Assembly: GCA_016234555.1 (NCBI GenBank)
Contig: JACRBJ010000006.1
Location: 62,001-126,000 of the forward strand
From: Chloroflexota bacterium
Lineage (GTDB): Bacteria; Chloroflexota; Anaerolineae; Anaerolineales; Villigracilaceae
DNA: 64,000 nt
Direction: 5' to 3'
The position numbers were made by a program, and so were the translations under genes. A model generated the notes under the pieces. That model saw only the letters and a list, made by a program, of their open reading frames with translations, was not told the origin of the DNA and did not search any database. Shown one piece after another: positions 16,829 through 26,900 of the stretch (position 1 is the first letter of the stretch; the number at the start of each line of letters is the position of its first letter).

Positions 16829-17773
16829 TTAATTCTCGATATTGAAAAAGCCGGTCCAGCGGATGATCAGGTAGGCGGCTCCCAAACCAATCGTCAGCAA
16901 CAACAGAGAAAGCGCAGAAGCGGCGCCGAAATTTCCCATCTCAAAGGCGAAGTTGTAAGCCAATTGGTTCGGCGACCAGACCATGGGTACGTTGCCGCCA
17001 ACACCGAGGTTATTGCCGCCGCCCAAAATCTGGGGTTCCACAAATAATTGCACATTGCCGGCGAAGATCAGGATAAATTGATAAATGATATAGGGTCGGA
17101 TGAGCGGGAATTTGATAAGCCATGCTTTTTGCCAGGCATTGGCGCCGTCGATGGTGGCTGCCTCCAACACTTCCGTTGGAATGGCTTCCAGCGCTCCATA
17201 TTGGATTGCAATCCACATCCCTGCGCCGGAAAAGAAGCCGACGAGGGTAAAGATGATAGGAAGACTGTCGGCATAGATCACATCATTGGTCAGTTGGAAC
17301 CCCATGCCCTTCAGAAGAGCCTGAAAAGGACTGATGCTGGGATCCAGCATGAAAATGGCAATCAACACCAACACGGGTCCCGTCACTGCGCCAGATATGA
17401 AGTAGAGGGTGCGCAGAGCCGTGGACAACGGTCCCGGACGCATTTGCAACAATATTGCCAATATCACGACCATGGCAATCCCAAGCGGAACCGAGATCAC
17501 CAAGAATTTGCCGATGTTGACAAAAGTAAAAACGAAGCGAAACTCTTTGAAAACGGTCAGATAGTTGCCAAGCCCCGCGGCAAAATATCTCGGCAGGCCG
17601 GTGCTGAAATCAGCGAAACTGAGCACCAGGGCGTACAGACCGGGTCCAAGTCCGAAAGCCAGCATGACCAGAAAATATGGCAGCGCGAACAGATACGCAG
17701 TCAAATGCCGCCAGCGGGAAAAACCTGCCGGGCGTGGCTTGTTCAGAGGGAGGGAAGGAGTTTGATTAGTCAC
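16829..17773 (-). CDS. Carbohydrate ABC transporter permease (MalF family)
   Basis: 314 aa CUT1 permease. Start is GTG at 17773 with AGGAG 7 bp upstream. About six membrane segments are visible, starting AYLFALPYFLVMLAFGLGPGLY. EAA loop: VLEAATIDGANAWQKAWLIKFP. Pairs with the next gene to form the membrane channel for the binding protein at 17918-19291. A strong stem-loop separates it from that gene. Confidence 0.92.
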   Translation of the reverse strand: MTNQTPSLPLNKPRPAGFSRWRHLTAYLFALPYFLVMLAFGLGPGLYALVLSFADFSTGLPRYFAAGLGNYLTVFKEFRFVFTFVNIGKFLVISVPLGIAMVVILAILLQMRPGPLSTALRTLYFISGAVTGPVLVLIAIFMLDPSISPFQALLKGMGFQLTNDVIYADSLPIIFTLVGFFSGAGMWIAIQYGALEAIPTEVLEAATIDGANAWQKAWLIKFPLIRPYIIYQFILIFAGNVQLFVEPQILGGGNNLGVGGNVPMVWSPNQLAYNFAFEMGNFGAASALSLLLLTIGLGAAYLIIRWTGFFNIEN

Positions 17774-17819
17774 GGAAAGCTCCTGTGGACTGCATCTTTC
17801 CAGAAAGAAGATGGAGGGC

Positions 17820-17861
17820 GGGACGCGTTTCTATAAACCTTATCTACTCGAAACGCGCCCC
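17820..17861 (-). promoter_or_regulatory. Stem-loop between binding-protein and permease genes
   Basis: GGGACGCGTTTC (17820-17831) pairs with GAAACGCGCCCC (17850-17861) with one mismatch and an 18-nt loop. No T-run follows on the minus strand. Such hairpins after malE-type genes commonly stabilise the upstream mRNA and lower permease expression; that role is inferred here. Confidence 0.6.
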
Positions 17862-17917
17862 GTCTTCGCTAATACATGAAAGAGTTTGGAGACTCTCTCG
17901 CTTTTGCTAAATCGCTA

Positions 17918-19291
17918 TTATTTGGTTACTTCGACCTGGTACCCCTGCGCTTCCGCCAGCGGGGCAAGCTTGTCCGCCACGTCAGCCAGAATCGATTCGA
18001 CCGATCTCTTTTCCTGCAACCCTGTCTTGACAGCCTCACTCAATGGAGCAATGAGGTCGAAGCGGGGCCACTTGTCCAACGGACCGATATCGGTGGCTGC
18101 CTGTGCGTAGATCGGGTAGGGATCGTTGGCGAATAGTTCGTTGGTCTTCATCGAATCCTGGAACAGATTCTGGATGGGCTTGTACGCCGGGAAATTGGTG
18201 GTTCCCGCCCAGAAACCCGGGTCGGTGGTGACCCACTGGATAAAGTCGACAGCCAGCTTGGGATTCTTCGTATGGCTCGAGACAGTCCAAGCCGCACCAC
18301 CCATGGCCGGAGTTATAGCCTTCTCATCATCTTTCCATTTCAGTGGATTGGCAACTCCGAGCTGCTTTTCAGAGGTCTTATACCAGGAGCTGTTCTCGTT
18401 GCCGCCAAAGACGCCAAACATCCAGGCTGGTACCGGCATCGCCAACAGTTTGTTACTCGAAACGACTGCGGCGAATTCAGCGCTGAAATAATCGGTATTG
18501 AACATCGTGCCGTTGTCCAGCATGTGGTCAACCAGTTTCGCGGCGCGTACGCAGCGCGGATCTGTCATATCGATCTTGAGAGTGGCGTCATCCACCAACT
18601 CGTGAGAGGGGCAGCCGCTGGCGTCAAAATAGCTGATGAACGTCCAGCCATCACCCCAAGTCCCCAAATAATAGCCGGGATGTTCTGCGGCAACCTTGTC
18701 GCTGAGTTCCTGATACTCCTCCCAGGTGGTGGGCACGGTGTAACCGAACTCATCCATAAGCGGCTTGTTGTAGTACGTCACAAACATCGCCAGGTCATAG
18801 CGCAGGCAGTAGACCTTGTCGCCAAACGTACAGCCGTCCATACCGGTGTAGCCGCTGAGTACGTCCTCGGGTACCCAGGGCTTCAGATCGAGCGGGAAGT
18901 GGTGCGCGTCATCAGCCACGCGACCGACGAGGCGGGGCTCCGCAAAGACCACATCGGGCCAGCCCTGATTCGTGTTGTTGAACAACAGGACTTTCGCCGG
19001 GAATTGTTCACGGTCCACGGTCACAGCCTTGAGAAGGCTGGCTTTATCCGGGTGCGCTTTTACATAAGCATCGAAGGCGGGTTGGCGATCTGCATCGATC
19101 CAGACCGTGATGGGGGCGCTGTCGTCGTAGGGGTTTTCTGTCGGCACAGGTGTGGTGGTTACCACAATTGTTTCCCCGTTAACGATCTTGGTTACCTCAA
19201 CGACCTGCGGCGCGGCTTGCGATCCGCAGGCGGTCAAAGCCATTGAAATCACCACCAGCAATCCAACATTTTTCCAAATCTGCTTGAACAT
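17918..19291 (-). CDS. ABC transporter sugar-binding lipoprotein (CUT1, MalE-like)
   Basis: 457 aa from ATG 19291, chosen for AAAAAGGAGT just upstream; the open frame extends to 19429 but that part is leader with operators. Signal peptide with lipobox LTACGS (Cys about residue 22). The mature part is a family 1 extracellular solute-binding protein (PITVWIDADRQPAFDAYVKA, YDLAMFVTYYNKPLMDEFGY, PTTWEEYQELSDKVAAEHP, WTVSSHTKNPKLAVDFIQWV). It captures the glycoside and hands it to the permeases at 15854-17773. Confidence 0.9.
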   Translation of the reverse strand: MFKQIWKNVGLLVVISMALTACGSQAAPQVVEVTKIVNGETIVVTTTPVPTENPYDDSAPITVWIDADRQPAFDAYVKAHPDKASLLKAVTVDREQFPAKVLLFNNTNQGWPDVVFAEPRLVGRVADDAHHFPLDLKPWVPEDVLSGYTGMDGCTFGDKVYCLRYDLAMFVTYYNKPLMDEFGYTVPTTWEEYQELSDKVAAEHPGYYLGTWGDGWTFISYFDASGCPSHELVDDATLKIDMTDPRCVRAAKLVDHMLDNGTMFNTDYFSAEFAAVVSSNKLLAMPVPAWMFGVFGGNENSSWYKTSEKQLGVANPLKWKDDEKAITPAMGGAAWTVSSHTKNPKLAVDFIQWVTTDPGFWAGTTNFPAYKPIQNLFQDSMKTNELFANDPYPIYAQAATDIGPLDKWPRFDLIAPLSEAVKTGLQEKRSVESILADVADKLAPLAEAQGYQVEVTK

Positions 19292-19375
19292 CGGCTTTTC
19301 ACTCCTTTTTATTATTTTTCGTTTATACTTAAACGTCAGACGTACTAGTACATTGCTAGTATGTCGACACAATCG

Positions 19376-19387
19376 AGAAGCGCTTCT
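19376..19387. promoter_or_regulatory. LacI-type operator 1
   Basis: Perfect 12-bp palindrome AGAAGCGCTTCT with the central CG typical of LacI-family operators, 85 bp upstream of the binding-protein ATG. Centre-to-centre spacing to operator 2 is 27 bp. The LacI regulator gene next door is the obvious candidate to bind. Confidence 0.7.
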
Positions 19388-19401
19388 TTCTCTGGAAAGG
19401 C

Positions 19402-19415
19402 GAGGAGCGCTTCTC
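19402..19415. promoter_or_regulatory. LacI-type operator 2
   Basis: GAGGAGCGCTTCTC, a 14-bp dyad with one mismatched pair and the same AGCGCTTCT core as operator 1. The spacing (27 bp) suits cooperative binding. Confidence 0.65.
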
Positions 19416-19442
19416 ACTTTTTGTTGCAAATTACCAAATGAA

Positions 19443-19452
19443 CCACCTCCTT
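19443..19452 (-). promoter_or_regulatory. Isolated AAGGAGGTGG string in the leader, as in the two other binding-protein leaders
   Basis: ccacctcctt (minus AAGGAGGTGG) lies about 150 bp upstream of the start. The same 10-mer occurs at 1729-1738 and 3916-3925 in the leaders of both other binding-protein genes. No start codon is suitably placed after it. Confidence 0.35.
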
Positions 19453-19487
19453 AGGGGCAGGTTGATGACTTAATCAAAACCATGAAA

Positions 19488-20513
19488 CTAGCCTGCTTTT
19501 CTGACGTGTCCCGTACTGGAACGGATGACCAGTTTAGGCTCAACCAATAACTGTTTGCTGTTTTTTGAATTTCTTCCCAACATATCGATCATTATTTTTG
19601 CCGCGTCGTAGCCCATCGACAATGCCGGGAAATGAAATGTCGTCAGCGCGGGCAATGTCAACTCGGCTCCGTGATCGTTCGCCAGACCCACTACTGAAAT
19701 ATCGTCGGGGATATTCAACTCCAGCGATTTAATCGCCGAAAAAATTCCCGCGACGGCTGTGTCAAAAACACTGACGATGGCTGTTATTTCCGGGTGTTCT
19801 TTCAGCAGGTTCGATACAGCCTGCCTGACGTTTTCCAGACCGATCTCGACTTCGCAATTGAATTTTGGAAGATTGTATTGGGCGCATGCCTTTTCATATC
19901 CCTCCAGCGCTCTGATTTTATGTCCGTAGTGATTCTGGTCCGGACCGGGAATAATCGAGATAAGTCCGATGTTTCGGTGTCCCAAATCGATTAAATGTTT
20001 AACCGCCACAGCCATGGACGCCTCAGGGTCAAAATCAACAAAATTGAGCCCGTCAGTATTTTCGCAACGCCCAATCATGACAAATGGCAAATTATGCTGG
20101 TGCAGCAATTTCACGCGCCAATCGTCCGTTCGAATTTCCATCAGGATCATACCGTCACACTGGTTGGTGCGATAAAAATCCAAGAGGCTGTTTTCTTCGA
20201 GGGACTGGGTTACCAAATGTAAAGAGTAATTGTGTTCTTCACAAGCTGTTGTCGCCCCTGTTATGAAATCGAGAGAAACTTGACTGGAAGCAGCCAGTTT
20301 ATAGGGATAGTGCAAGGAAATCACTTTGGACTTTCCCGATGTTATTTGCTGCCATTGTTTGTTACGGACGTATCCCAATTCATCGATTACATCCAGGACC
20401 TTCCGTCGTGTTTCCTCCGAAACATCGGGCTTGTCATTCAAAATCCGAGAGATTGTAGCCACAGACACATTCGCTACTCTAGCAACATCTCTAATCGTTG
20501 CTTTCTTCTTCAT
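19488..20513 (-). CDS. LacI-family transcriptional repressor
   Basis: 341 aa. Residues 1-60 hold the LacI helix-turn-helix and hinge: TIRDVARVANVSVATISRILNDKP, VSEETRRKVLDVIDELGYVRN. The rest is a periplasmic-binding-protein-like sensor domain (CDGMILMEIRTDDW, VDFDPEASMAVAVKHLIDLGHRNIGLI). It probably represses the alpha-glycoside operon and is released by a sugar derived from it. It is divergent from nothing: the operon starts 196 bp downstream on the same strand with two LacI-type operators in between. Confidence 0.93.
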   Translation of the reverse strand: MKKKATIRDVARVANVSVATISRILNDKPDVSEETRRKVLDVIDELGYVRNKQWQQITSGKSKVISLHYPYKLAASSQVSLDFITGATTACEEHNYSLHLVTQSLEENSLLDFYRTNQCDGMILMEIRTDDWRVKLLHQHNLPFVMIGRCENTDGLNFVDFDPEASMAVAVKHLIDLGHRNIGLISIIPGPDQNHYGHKIRALEGYEKACAQYNLPKFNCEVEIGLENVRQAVSNLLKEHPEITAIVSVFDTAVAGIFSAIKSLELNIPDDISVVGLANDHGAELTLPALTTFHFPALSMGYDAAKIMIDMLGRNSKNSKQLLVEPKLVIRSSTGHVRKAG

Positions 20514-20538
20514 GCGTCGGTTACCTTTTCCAGTTCTG

Positions 20539-20574
20539 AATACTGTAACTATTACCGTAACTAGTTACAGTATT
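20539..20574. promoter_or_regulatory. Nested inverted repeats in front of lacI-type gene
   Basis: AATACTGTAAC (20539-20549) and GTTACAGTATT (20564-20574) form a perfect 11-bp inverted repeat with a 14-bp spacer. Inside are GTAACTATTAC (20545-20555) and the perfect palindrome GTAACTAGTTAC (20557-20568), i.e. two GTAA-N3/4-TTAC boxes 12 bp apart. Located 26-61 bp upstream of the ATG, they look like regulator sites, different in sequence from the AGAAGCGCTTCT operators. Confidence 0.55.
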
Positions 20575-20985
20575 ACACAAAATTTTTTCTTTGTCAATCC
20601 AAATGAGTGAGGGATTTGATAGCTTAATATACTGAAGGGAAGGTCTACCTGCCGGGGGAGAAGATTGCCCCCAGTTTTGCCGTCAAATAGACACAAGAAT
20701 TCAAGAGATCAGCACAGTAGGTCCATGCTTACCCCATCATGATTTTTGGACGATATTGCAGTGCCTTCGCCAGATGTGCTGAGTGAAAATGTTATGCTCC
20801 GCGGTTTCAATCAGTATTTGAATCCATAAAAGGCAGAAAACATTGTTCGCCCGATGACATCACTTTGGCTTTCGCGGAAAAGCGTCCAACACACAGCAGT
20901 TTCCCGCCTGTTCATCCGTACCACCCAAGGGCTTGTTCTCAACGTGGATTTGAGGCACAGTCTACAATTTTTTGGGTAACTATAA
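20575..20985. other. Long intergenic region without a convincing gene
   Basis: About 410 bp between the glucan synthase stop and the lacI-type leader. No ORF with an RBS was found. It contains copy 2 of the 36-bp repeat (20752-20787). A GC-rich imperfect dyad, ctgccgggggagaagattgcccccag (20650-20675), could form a hairpin. In broken frames it reads like decayed coding sequence. Confidence 0.5.
20752..20787 (-). repeat. Intergenic 36-bp repeat, copy 2 (copy 1 at 10079-10114)
   Basis: Partner of the repeat at 10079-10114. Here the minus reading is AHLAKALQY. Both copies lie in gaps bordering the alpha-glycoside block (9-20.6 kb), in the same orientation. Confidence 0.5.
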
Positions 20986-23900
20986 TTATTTCATCATGAC
21001 CTGAACCGTATGCAACAAGTTGTCATCCACAAGTGGAATTACACCATCGGGCAATGGAACTCCATCCAACAACACCTGTTGAATGCCGCGATTAACTCCA
21101 TTTGGATTCTTGACGCTGATCTTATAATGCGTATTGCCAAAACGGTAATCCACTTTGAATCCTGTCCAATCTCGTGGAATGCACAGGTTGATGCTAAGCG
21201 CATTCCCGACTCTGGTTATCCCCAAAATTGCTTCGATGCCCAGACGGTACATCCACGCAGATGAGCCTGTGTACCACGTCCAACCGCCCCTGCCGACATG
21301 CGGAGGCACACCATAAATATCGGCGGCGATTACGTATGGCTCTACTTTGTAGCGCGCTGCCTTCTCAGGTGTATCGGCATGGCTGATGGGATTCAACATG
21401 CGGAACAACTCCGCAGCCCGATCTCCCTGACCGAGTTTGGCAAATGCCCAGGCAGTCCAAATGGCGGCATGGGTGTACTGTCCGCCGTTTTCGCGGACGC
21501 CAGGCAGATAGCCCTTGATGTAACCAGGGTCATGCGCCGATTTATCGAAAGGCGGGGTGAACAATAGAATCATCTGCTCGGTTTCTTTCACCAGCCGCTT
21601 GTTGACCGATACCATCGCCTGCGTTTCCCGCGCCGGGTCTGCCGCACCCGACAACACCGCCCATGATTGAGCAATCGAATCGATCTGACATTCGATGCTT
21701 TCGTGCGAACCCATCTTCGCCCCATCATCGTAAAAGGCACGCAGATACCATTCGCCATCCCAGGCATAGGCTTCGAGTGCCTGCGCTAATTTTTCAGTCT
21801 GCTGAATGTATGGTGCAGGATCGTCCTTCATCAAAGCCACCAGTGGAACGAAACGCTTGAGCGTGGCATGCAGGAACCAGCCGAGCCAGATGCTCTCGCC
21901 GCGCCCGTCCATGCCGACACGATTCATGCCATCGTTCCAATCACCGCCGCCCATCAGCGGCAGATTGTGCGCGCCTGACGTCGTGCCTTTTTGCAGGGCA
22001 CGACGGCAATGCTCGTAAAGTGTGCGTGATTCTTTTGCCACTTCGTATTGTGTGTATCGTTCTGCTTCGCCCGCTTTGAGCGCTTCGCCTTTTAGGAAGG
22101 GGATGGTCTCGCTCAAAATAGATTTGTCATCTGTGACAGAAACATATTCGGCGGCGACGAATGGCAGCCAGAGCAGATCATCCGAGAAGCGCGTGCGCAC
22201 TCCGCGACCCGCAGGCGGATTCCACCAGTGGAGCACATCGCCCGCCTCGAACTGGTGCCGCGCGGCTTCCAAAATTTGCGCGCGCGCAATGTCGGGTTGG
22301 GTATGCAGCAGCGCCATCACATCCTGCAATTGGTCGCGAAAGCCGAACGCTCCGCTCGATTGATACAGCGCAGTACGTCCCCACAAACGGCAAGCCAGCG
22401 TTTGATACATCAGCCAGCGGTTGAGCATGATATTCATACTTTGATCGGGAGTTTCAACGGTGATGACGTTTAGGATTTCATCCCATTTCTGTTGGACGGA
22501 TTGCCAGACCGCCTCAACCTCCGCCGACGATTGAATCTGTCCGATCAGCTTTAGGCTTTCATCCCGATCTTTTCCTTCGCCGATTAAGAAGAAAACTTCC
22601 TCCGATGCGCCAGGCGCAAGATCAACGTGGAGTTGGATAACCGCGCACGGGTCAAGCCCAGCATTAACCGCGCTTTCCAATCCAATGCGACCAAGCGCCG
22701 CGGGCGCGCGCAAACTTCCCATGCGTCCCAAAAACTCGGCGCGGTCAGTTGTCACACCATGCGGATTTTTACTGGCAGATAGAAATGCCACACGTCCGCC
22801 GAACTCGCTGTTGAAGTGATTAACGGCAAGCAAAGCATTTTGATCGGGGATGAACTCTGGCATAACGTGGGCTTGCTGTGTGTCGCGGGTTGTGCCAAGC
22901 ACCCACTCTGCATAATAAGTGACCGTGACGCGGCGCGGACGCTCCCACAGATTTTGCAAACGCAATTGCACAATTTTGACGGGCGCATCGGGCGCGGCAA
23001 ACAGTCGTAGATTTTGATTCAGTCCGTGACTCTGGCTCTCGAAGATCGAATAGCCCGCGCCGTGACGGATTACATGCGCTGTATCAGCGCCTGCGGGCAT
23101 GAGGGTCGGCGACCAGACCAAGCCAGTTTCTTCATCGCGCAAATAGATCGCTTCACTCGGCATGTCGGTGACTGGGTCATTGCGCCACGGGGTCAGGCGG
23201 TTCTCACCACTGTTCTTTGCCCAAGTGGAGCCAAAGCCTGATTCAGAAACCAAGAAGCCAAACTGCGGATTGGCGATGACGTTAATCCACGGGTGCGGTG
23301 TGTGCTGACCTGACTTGAGGTGGATGATGTATTCTTTGCCATCGGGACTGAATCCGCCGAGACCATTGTCTGCGAGCAGGTCAACTGGCAGGGGCAGCGA
23401 AACTGTCGGTTCAGGATCAACTGTCGGGGAGAGCGAAGCGGTGAACTGCGGCAGTCGGATGGTTTGCAGGGTCAAACGTAAAGCATGTTCGGCGAGCGTC
23501 CCGTTCTTTTCATCCAAAATAACGCCCGCCACTGTTTCAAATAAAATCCTGTCGGCAGGTTGAAGTTGATCTGCGCGCAGGATAAAAATTCCGTTGCGCT
23601 GGTTCAGCGAGTCAACCACACCCATGCGCACGATCTGGCGCATGATGGTATTGTGCAAATCAAGAGCATAGCCTGCATCCTCTTCATTGAGGATGACCAG
23701 ATTGACCGTGACATGGCGGCTGCGCCAATAGATAAAGGCTTGCAAGGCTTCAATCAGCAAAGGTGATTCACCGTCGCGGATGCGCGTCATCAAAATCGGG
23801 TAATCGCCAGAAACGCCGAATACCCATAGGTCAGACTGCCCCTTCACGTTTTGTGCGAGGACATGCGGTGCGGCGCGTAACACTCCCGTTGGATAAAGCA

Positions 23901-26900
23901 GGGCAGATAAAACACGCTGGATTTTTTCGACGGCATGCACATTCAGTCCGAGGTCAAGCAGTTCATGCTCACCCTGAGCGCGGGACTCTTCAAAGGCGCG
24001 GTGAACGGATTGCCCAGTCTGGTAATGAGAAAGCTTTTCCAATGCCTCGGCACGAGACGGAGCCGCCAGAGTCAGGAATGTGACCCTGGTCTTTGCATGG
24101 GGCATCAAATCAATTTCCTGTCCCAGCGACATGATCGGGTCGAGCGTTCCGCCTGTAGTTCCGGAAAGATGGCTCGTGGAATTTCGCAATGTCCACGGAT
24201 TATGCATGGTCTGCAACCTGCCGAGGAATTTGGCGCGGTCGCTTTCATGTTCGCCAGTCACCTTGCGTCCTGCTTCGATGATCATCGCATGGATTAACAC
24301 GACAGGCTTTTCGTCTGACGAACGCGGACGGCGCGTGAACAAGAGCGCGTTCTCGTTGGGGAGATATTCGCTTTCGATAAAAAGTTTATTGAACGCGGGG
24401 TGCCGCCGATCGGCAGCCTGCGCCGCCAGCACCACTTCGCCGTAACTGGTCAGCTTCAACTTGCGGGGTTGATGACTGTCGTTCAGAATGTTCACACGCC
24501 GAATCTCAACACCATCCGTGCTGATGGTGACGCCGGTCCGCAGGGAAATTCCATTGTCCGAACGCTGGAACTCAACTTTGTGCGGATAAAACATCACGTC
24601 AAGATGTTCAGGCGCGCACTCTATGGGTTGACGAGTGGCAGACCAAAGCGCTCCGCTCTCGCGGTCTTGCAAATAGATCCACGTGCCCCATTGGTCGAGA
24701 GTGGTGTCGGCATTCCAGCGTGTCAGCGCAAACTCGCGCCACTGACTGTATCCGCTGCCTGCGTTGGTGATCATGAGGCTGGTATCGCCTTGCGAAAGAA
24801 TATGAACCTGCGGAATGGGACTATCCACCGCCACGCGCCACGGCTCACTGCCGACCAGACGCGTCCTTTCGGGCAAGTCCGCTGGTTCATCGAGGTGCGG
24901 ATATTCGATCGGCGGGTTCAGTGGGATTTTTTCCTGCAACAACAGTTCGATGCTTTGGATGTGTTCGTCAGCATGGAAACGCTGAACCATCACATCGCCC
25001 AATAAATAATTACAAGTCGCGACCAGAATCATGCCCTGATGATGCGCCATATAAGACTGCACTTTATTATGCGTCTGTCCCTCTGGCAGGCGTGTCTTGG
25101 TGAAGTCAAGCGCTTCGTAAAAACCAAAACGCCCGAGCATTTTCAACTCTTCCAAACGCACCATATTTTTCAACACGGCTTGTGGTTGCAACGAAAGTCC
25201 GATCATCGACGCATATGGCGTGATGACCAGATCATCGGGCAGGTCGCGTTTGTATCCCAGCACAGGCACACCAAATGCCTGATACTGATAATTTAGATTC
25301 AAATCGAAGGCATGGTAGCCTGATTCAGAAATGCCCCACGGAACTTCCTGCTCCGCGCCGTAATTGACCTGCGCTTCGAGCGCAACGTAGCAGCTATCCG
25401 AGAGAAATGTCCCATCGTAATTTTTGGTAAACAAAATCGGCATGAGATACTCAAACATGGTGCCGCTCCACGAGAGCAACACCTGCCTGCCGCCCACCTT
25501 CGTCACGGGGCGCCCAAGATGCTGCCAGTGACTATGCGGCACATCGCCTTTTGCAATCGCGATCAGGCTGGCGATCCGCGCTTCGGATGCGAGCAGGTCG
25601 TAATAACTTGGGTCAAGTTTTTCGGTACTGGCGTTGTAGCCGATGTGAAATACCTGTCGGCGCTCACTGAACAGGAAGCGAAAATTCATACCCGTCACAG
25701 CAGCGTTTGCCCGATCTGCCAAATCTTGAAACTCGACCAACATGGACGCCACCGTCGTTTGCGCCGACGATAGATCATCCTCAAATTTTTGACACCATTC
25801 ACGCGCCGCTTCATTTTGCGATTTGAAATTGCTCAACGCGGTTTGGATGTTCTCGTACACCGCGCCCGCTTCCCCAAGCGTGGGCATTTCAACGGGCAGG
25901 CAGTCGCGCAACGCAGGCGGCATATCCCGACCCAGCCAGGGCGCGAACAAATTCAAACTGCGCTGCATGTCCTGCAAACTGTGATGCAGCAGGTCGAGAT
26001 AAAGTTGGAGTTCGGTCAGGGATTCGGCTTTGACGCGAAGCGTGGGATGACTCTCCAGCAATTCGATCAGGCGACGCGCGACTCTTTCCCAGCCTTCGCC
26101 TGATAGCCAGACGATGGTTTTTGTCCACTCTGATGGCTGGTTCTGGATCGCGCTGACGCGCTCGTAAATGCTGATCAACTCAACTTCTAAAGATTCGAGA
26201 GATGTGTGCGGATTATTTTTTTTCAGCACTTGTAACGTCTCTGCCAGAATATCAATAATAACGAGCAGTCCCTGCCAGCGATTTTCTCCCAACAGTGGCG
26301 CAGAGGTCAGGGTCAAGCAACCCTGCCTGAGCGTGATTAGACATGCCGCGAGGTTTCCGCTATCCACCGTGGAAATATAGCGTGGTGGGAGCGCGGTCAT
26401 CGTTTGTGAGTCGTACCAATTCAGCAGATGTCCGCGGTAATGTTCCAGCTTATCCATATTCTCAAACGTTGAGCGCAAGCGGATGGATAGTTCAGCCAAT
26501 CCCATGTAACCAAAATCATACGCTGACAAGGTGGAGACGAGGAACAGACCGATGTTTGTCGGCGTGGTGTAATGCGCCACATTTCCGCGCGGTGATTCTT
26601 GAAAGTGATCGGGCGGCAGCCAATGGTCATCGGGACCAGCAAATTGTTCAAAGAAAGCCCAGGTGCGCCGCGCCAAACGCCGCACTTGTCTGCGCTGAGT
26701 TTCCGTGAGCGGTGCGGTGACATGCGTTACAGGCTGGCTGATGACGTAGGCAACCTGTGGAGCGACAAGCCAGGCCATCACAAATGGCAAAGCAACCCAA
26801 AGTGCGGCTGGATTGAAAATGGCAACAGCCGTACCCAATAGAATAGCGAAAATCAAAGACCCCGACATTTCGCCCCAGATTTCATATTGCGCCTTCGACC

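Noticed and set aside
17048..17836. 262-codon plus frame opposite the MalF-type permease
   Set aside because: Hydrophilic antisense reading of a membrane protein, without RBS or known motif.
18272..19246. 324-codon plus-strand frame opposite the sugar-binding lipoprotein
   Set aside because: Antisense shadow; the minus gene has lipobox, RBS and family motifs.
19292..19429. N-terminal extension of the sugar-binding lipoprotein
   Set aside because: The extension reads through the LacI operators; the AAAAAGGAGT and signal peptide fix the start at 19291.
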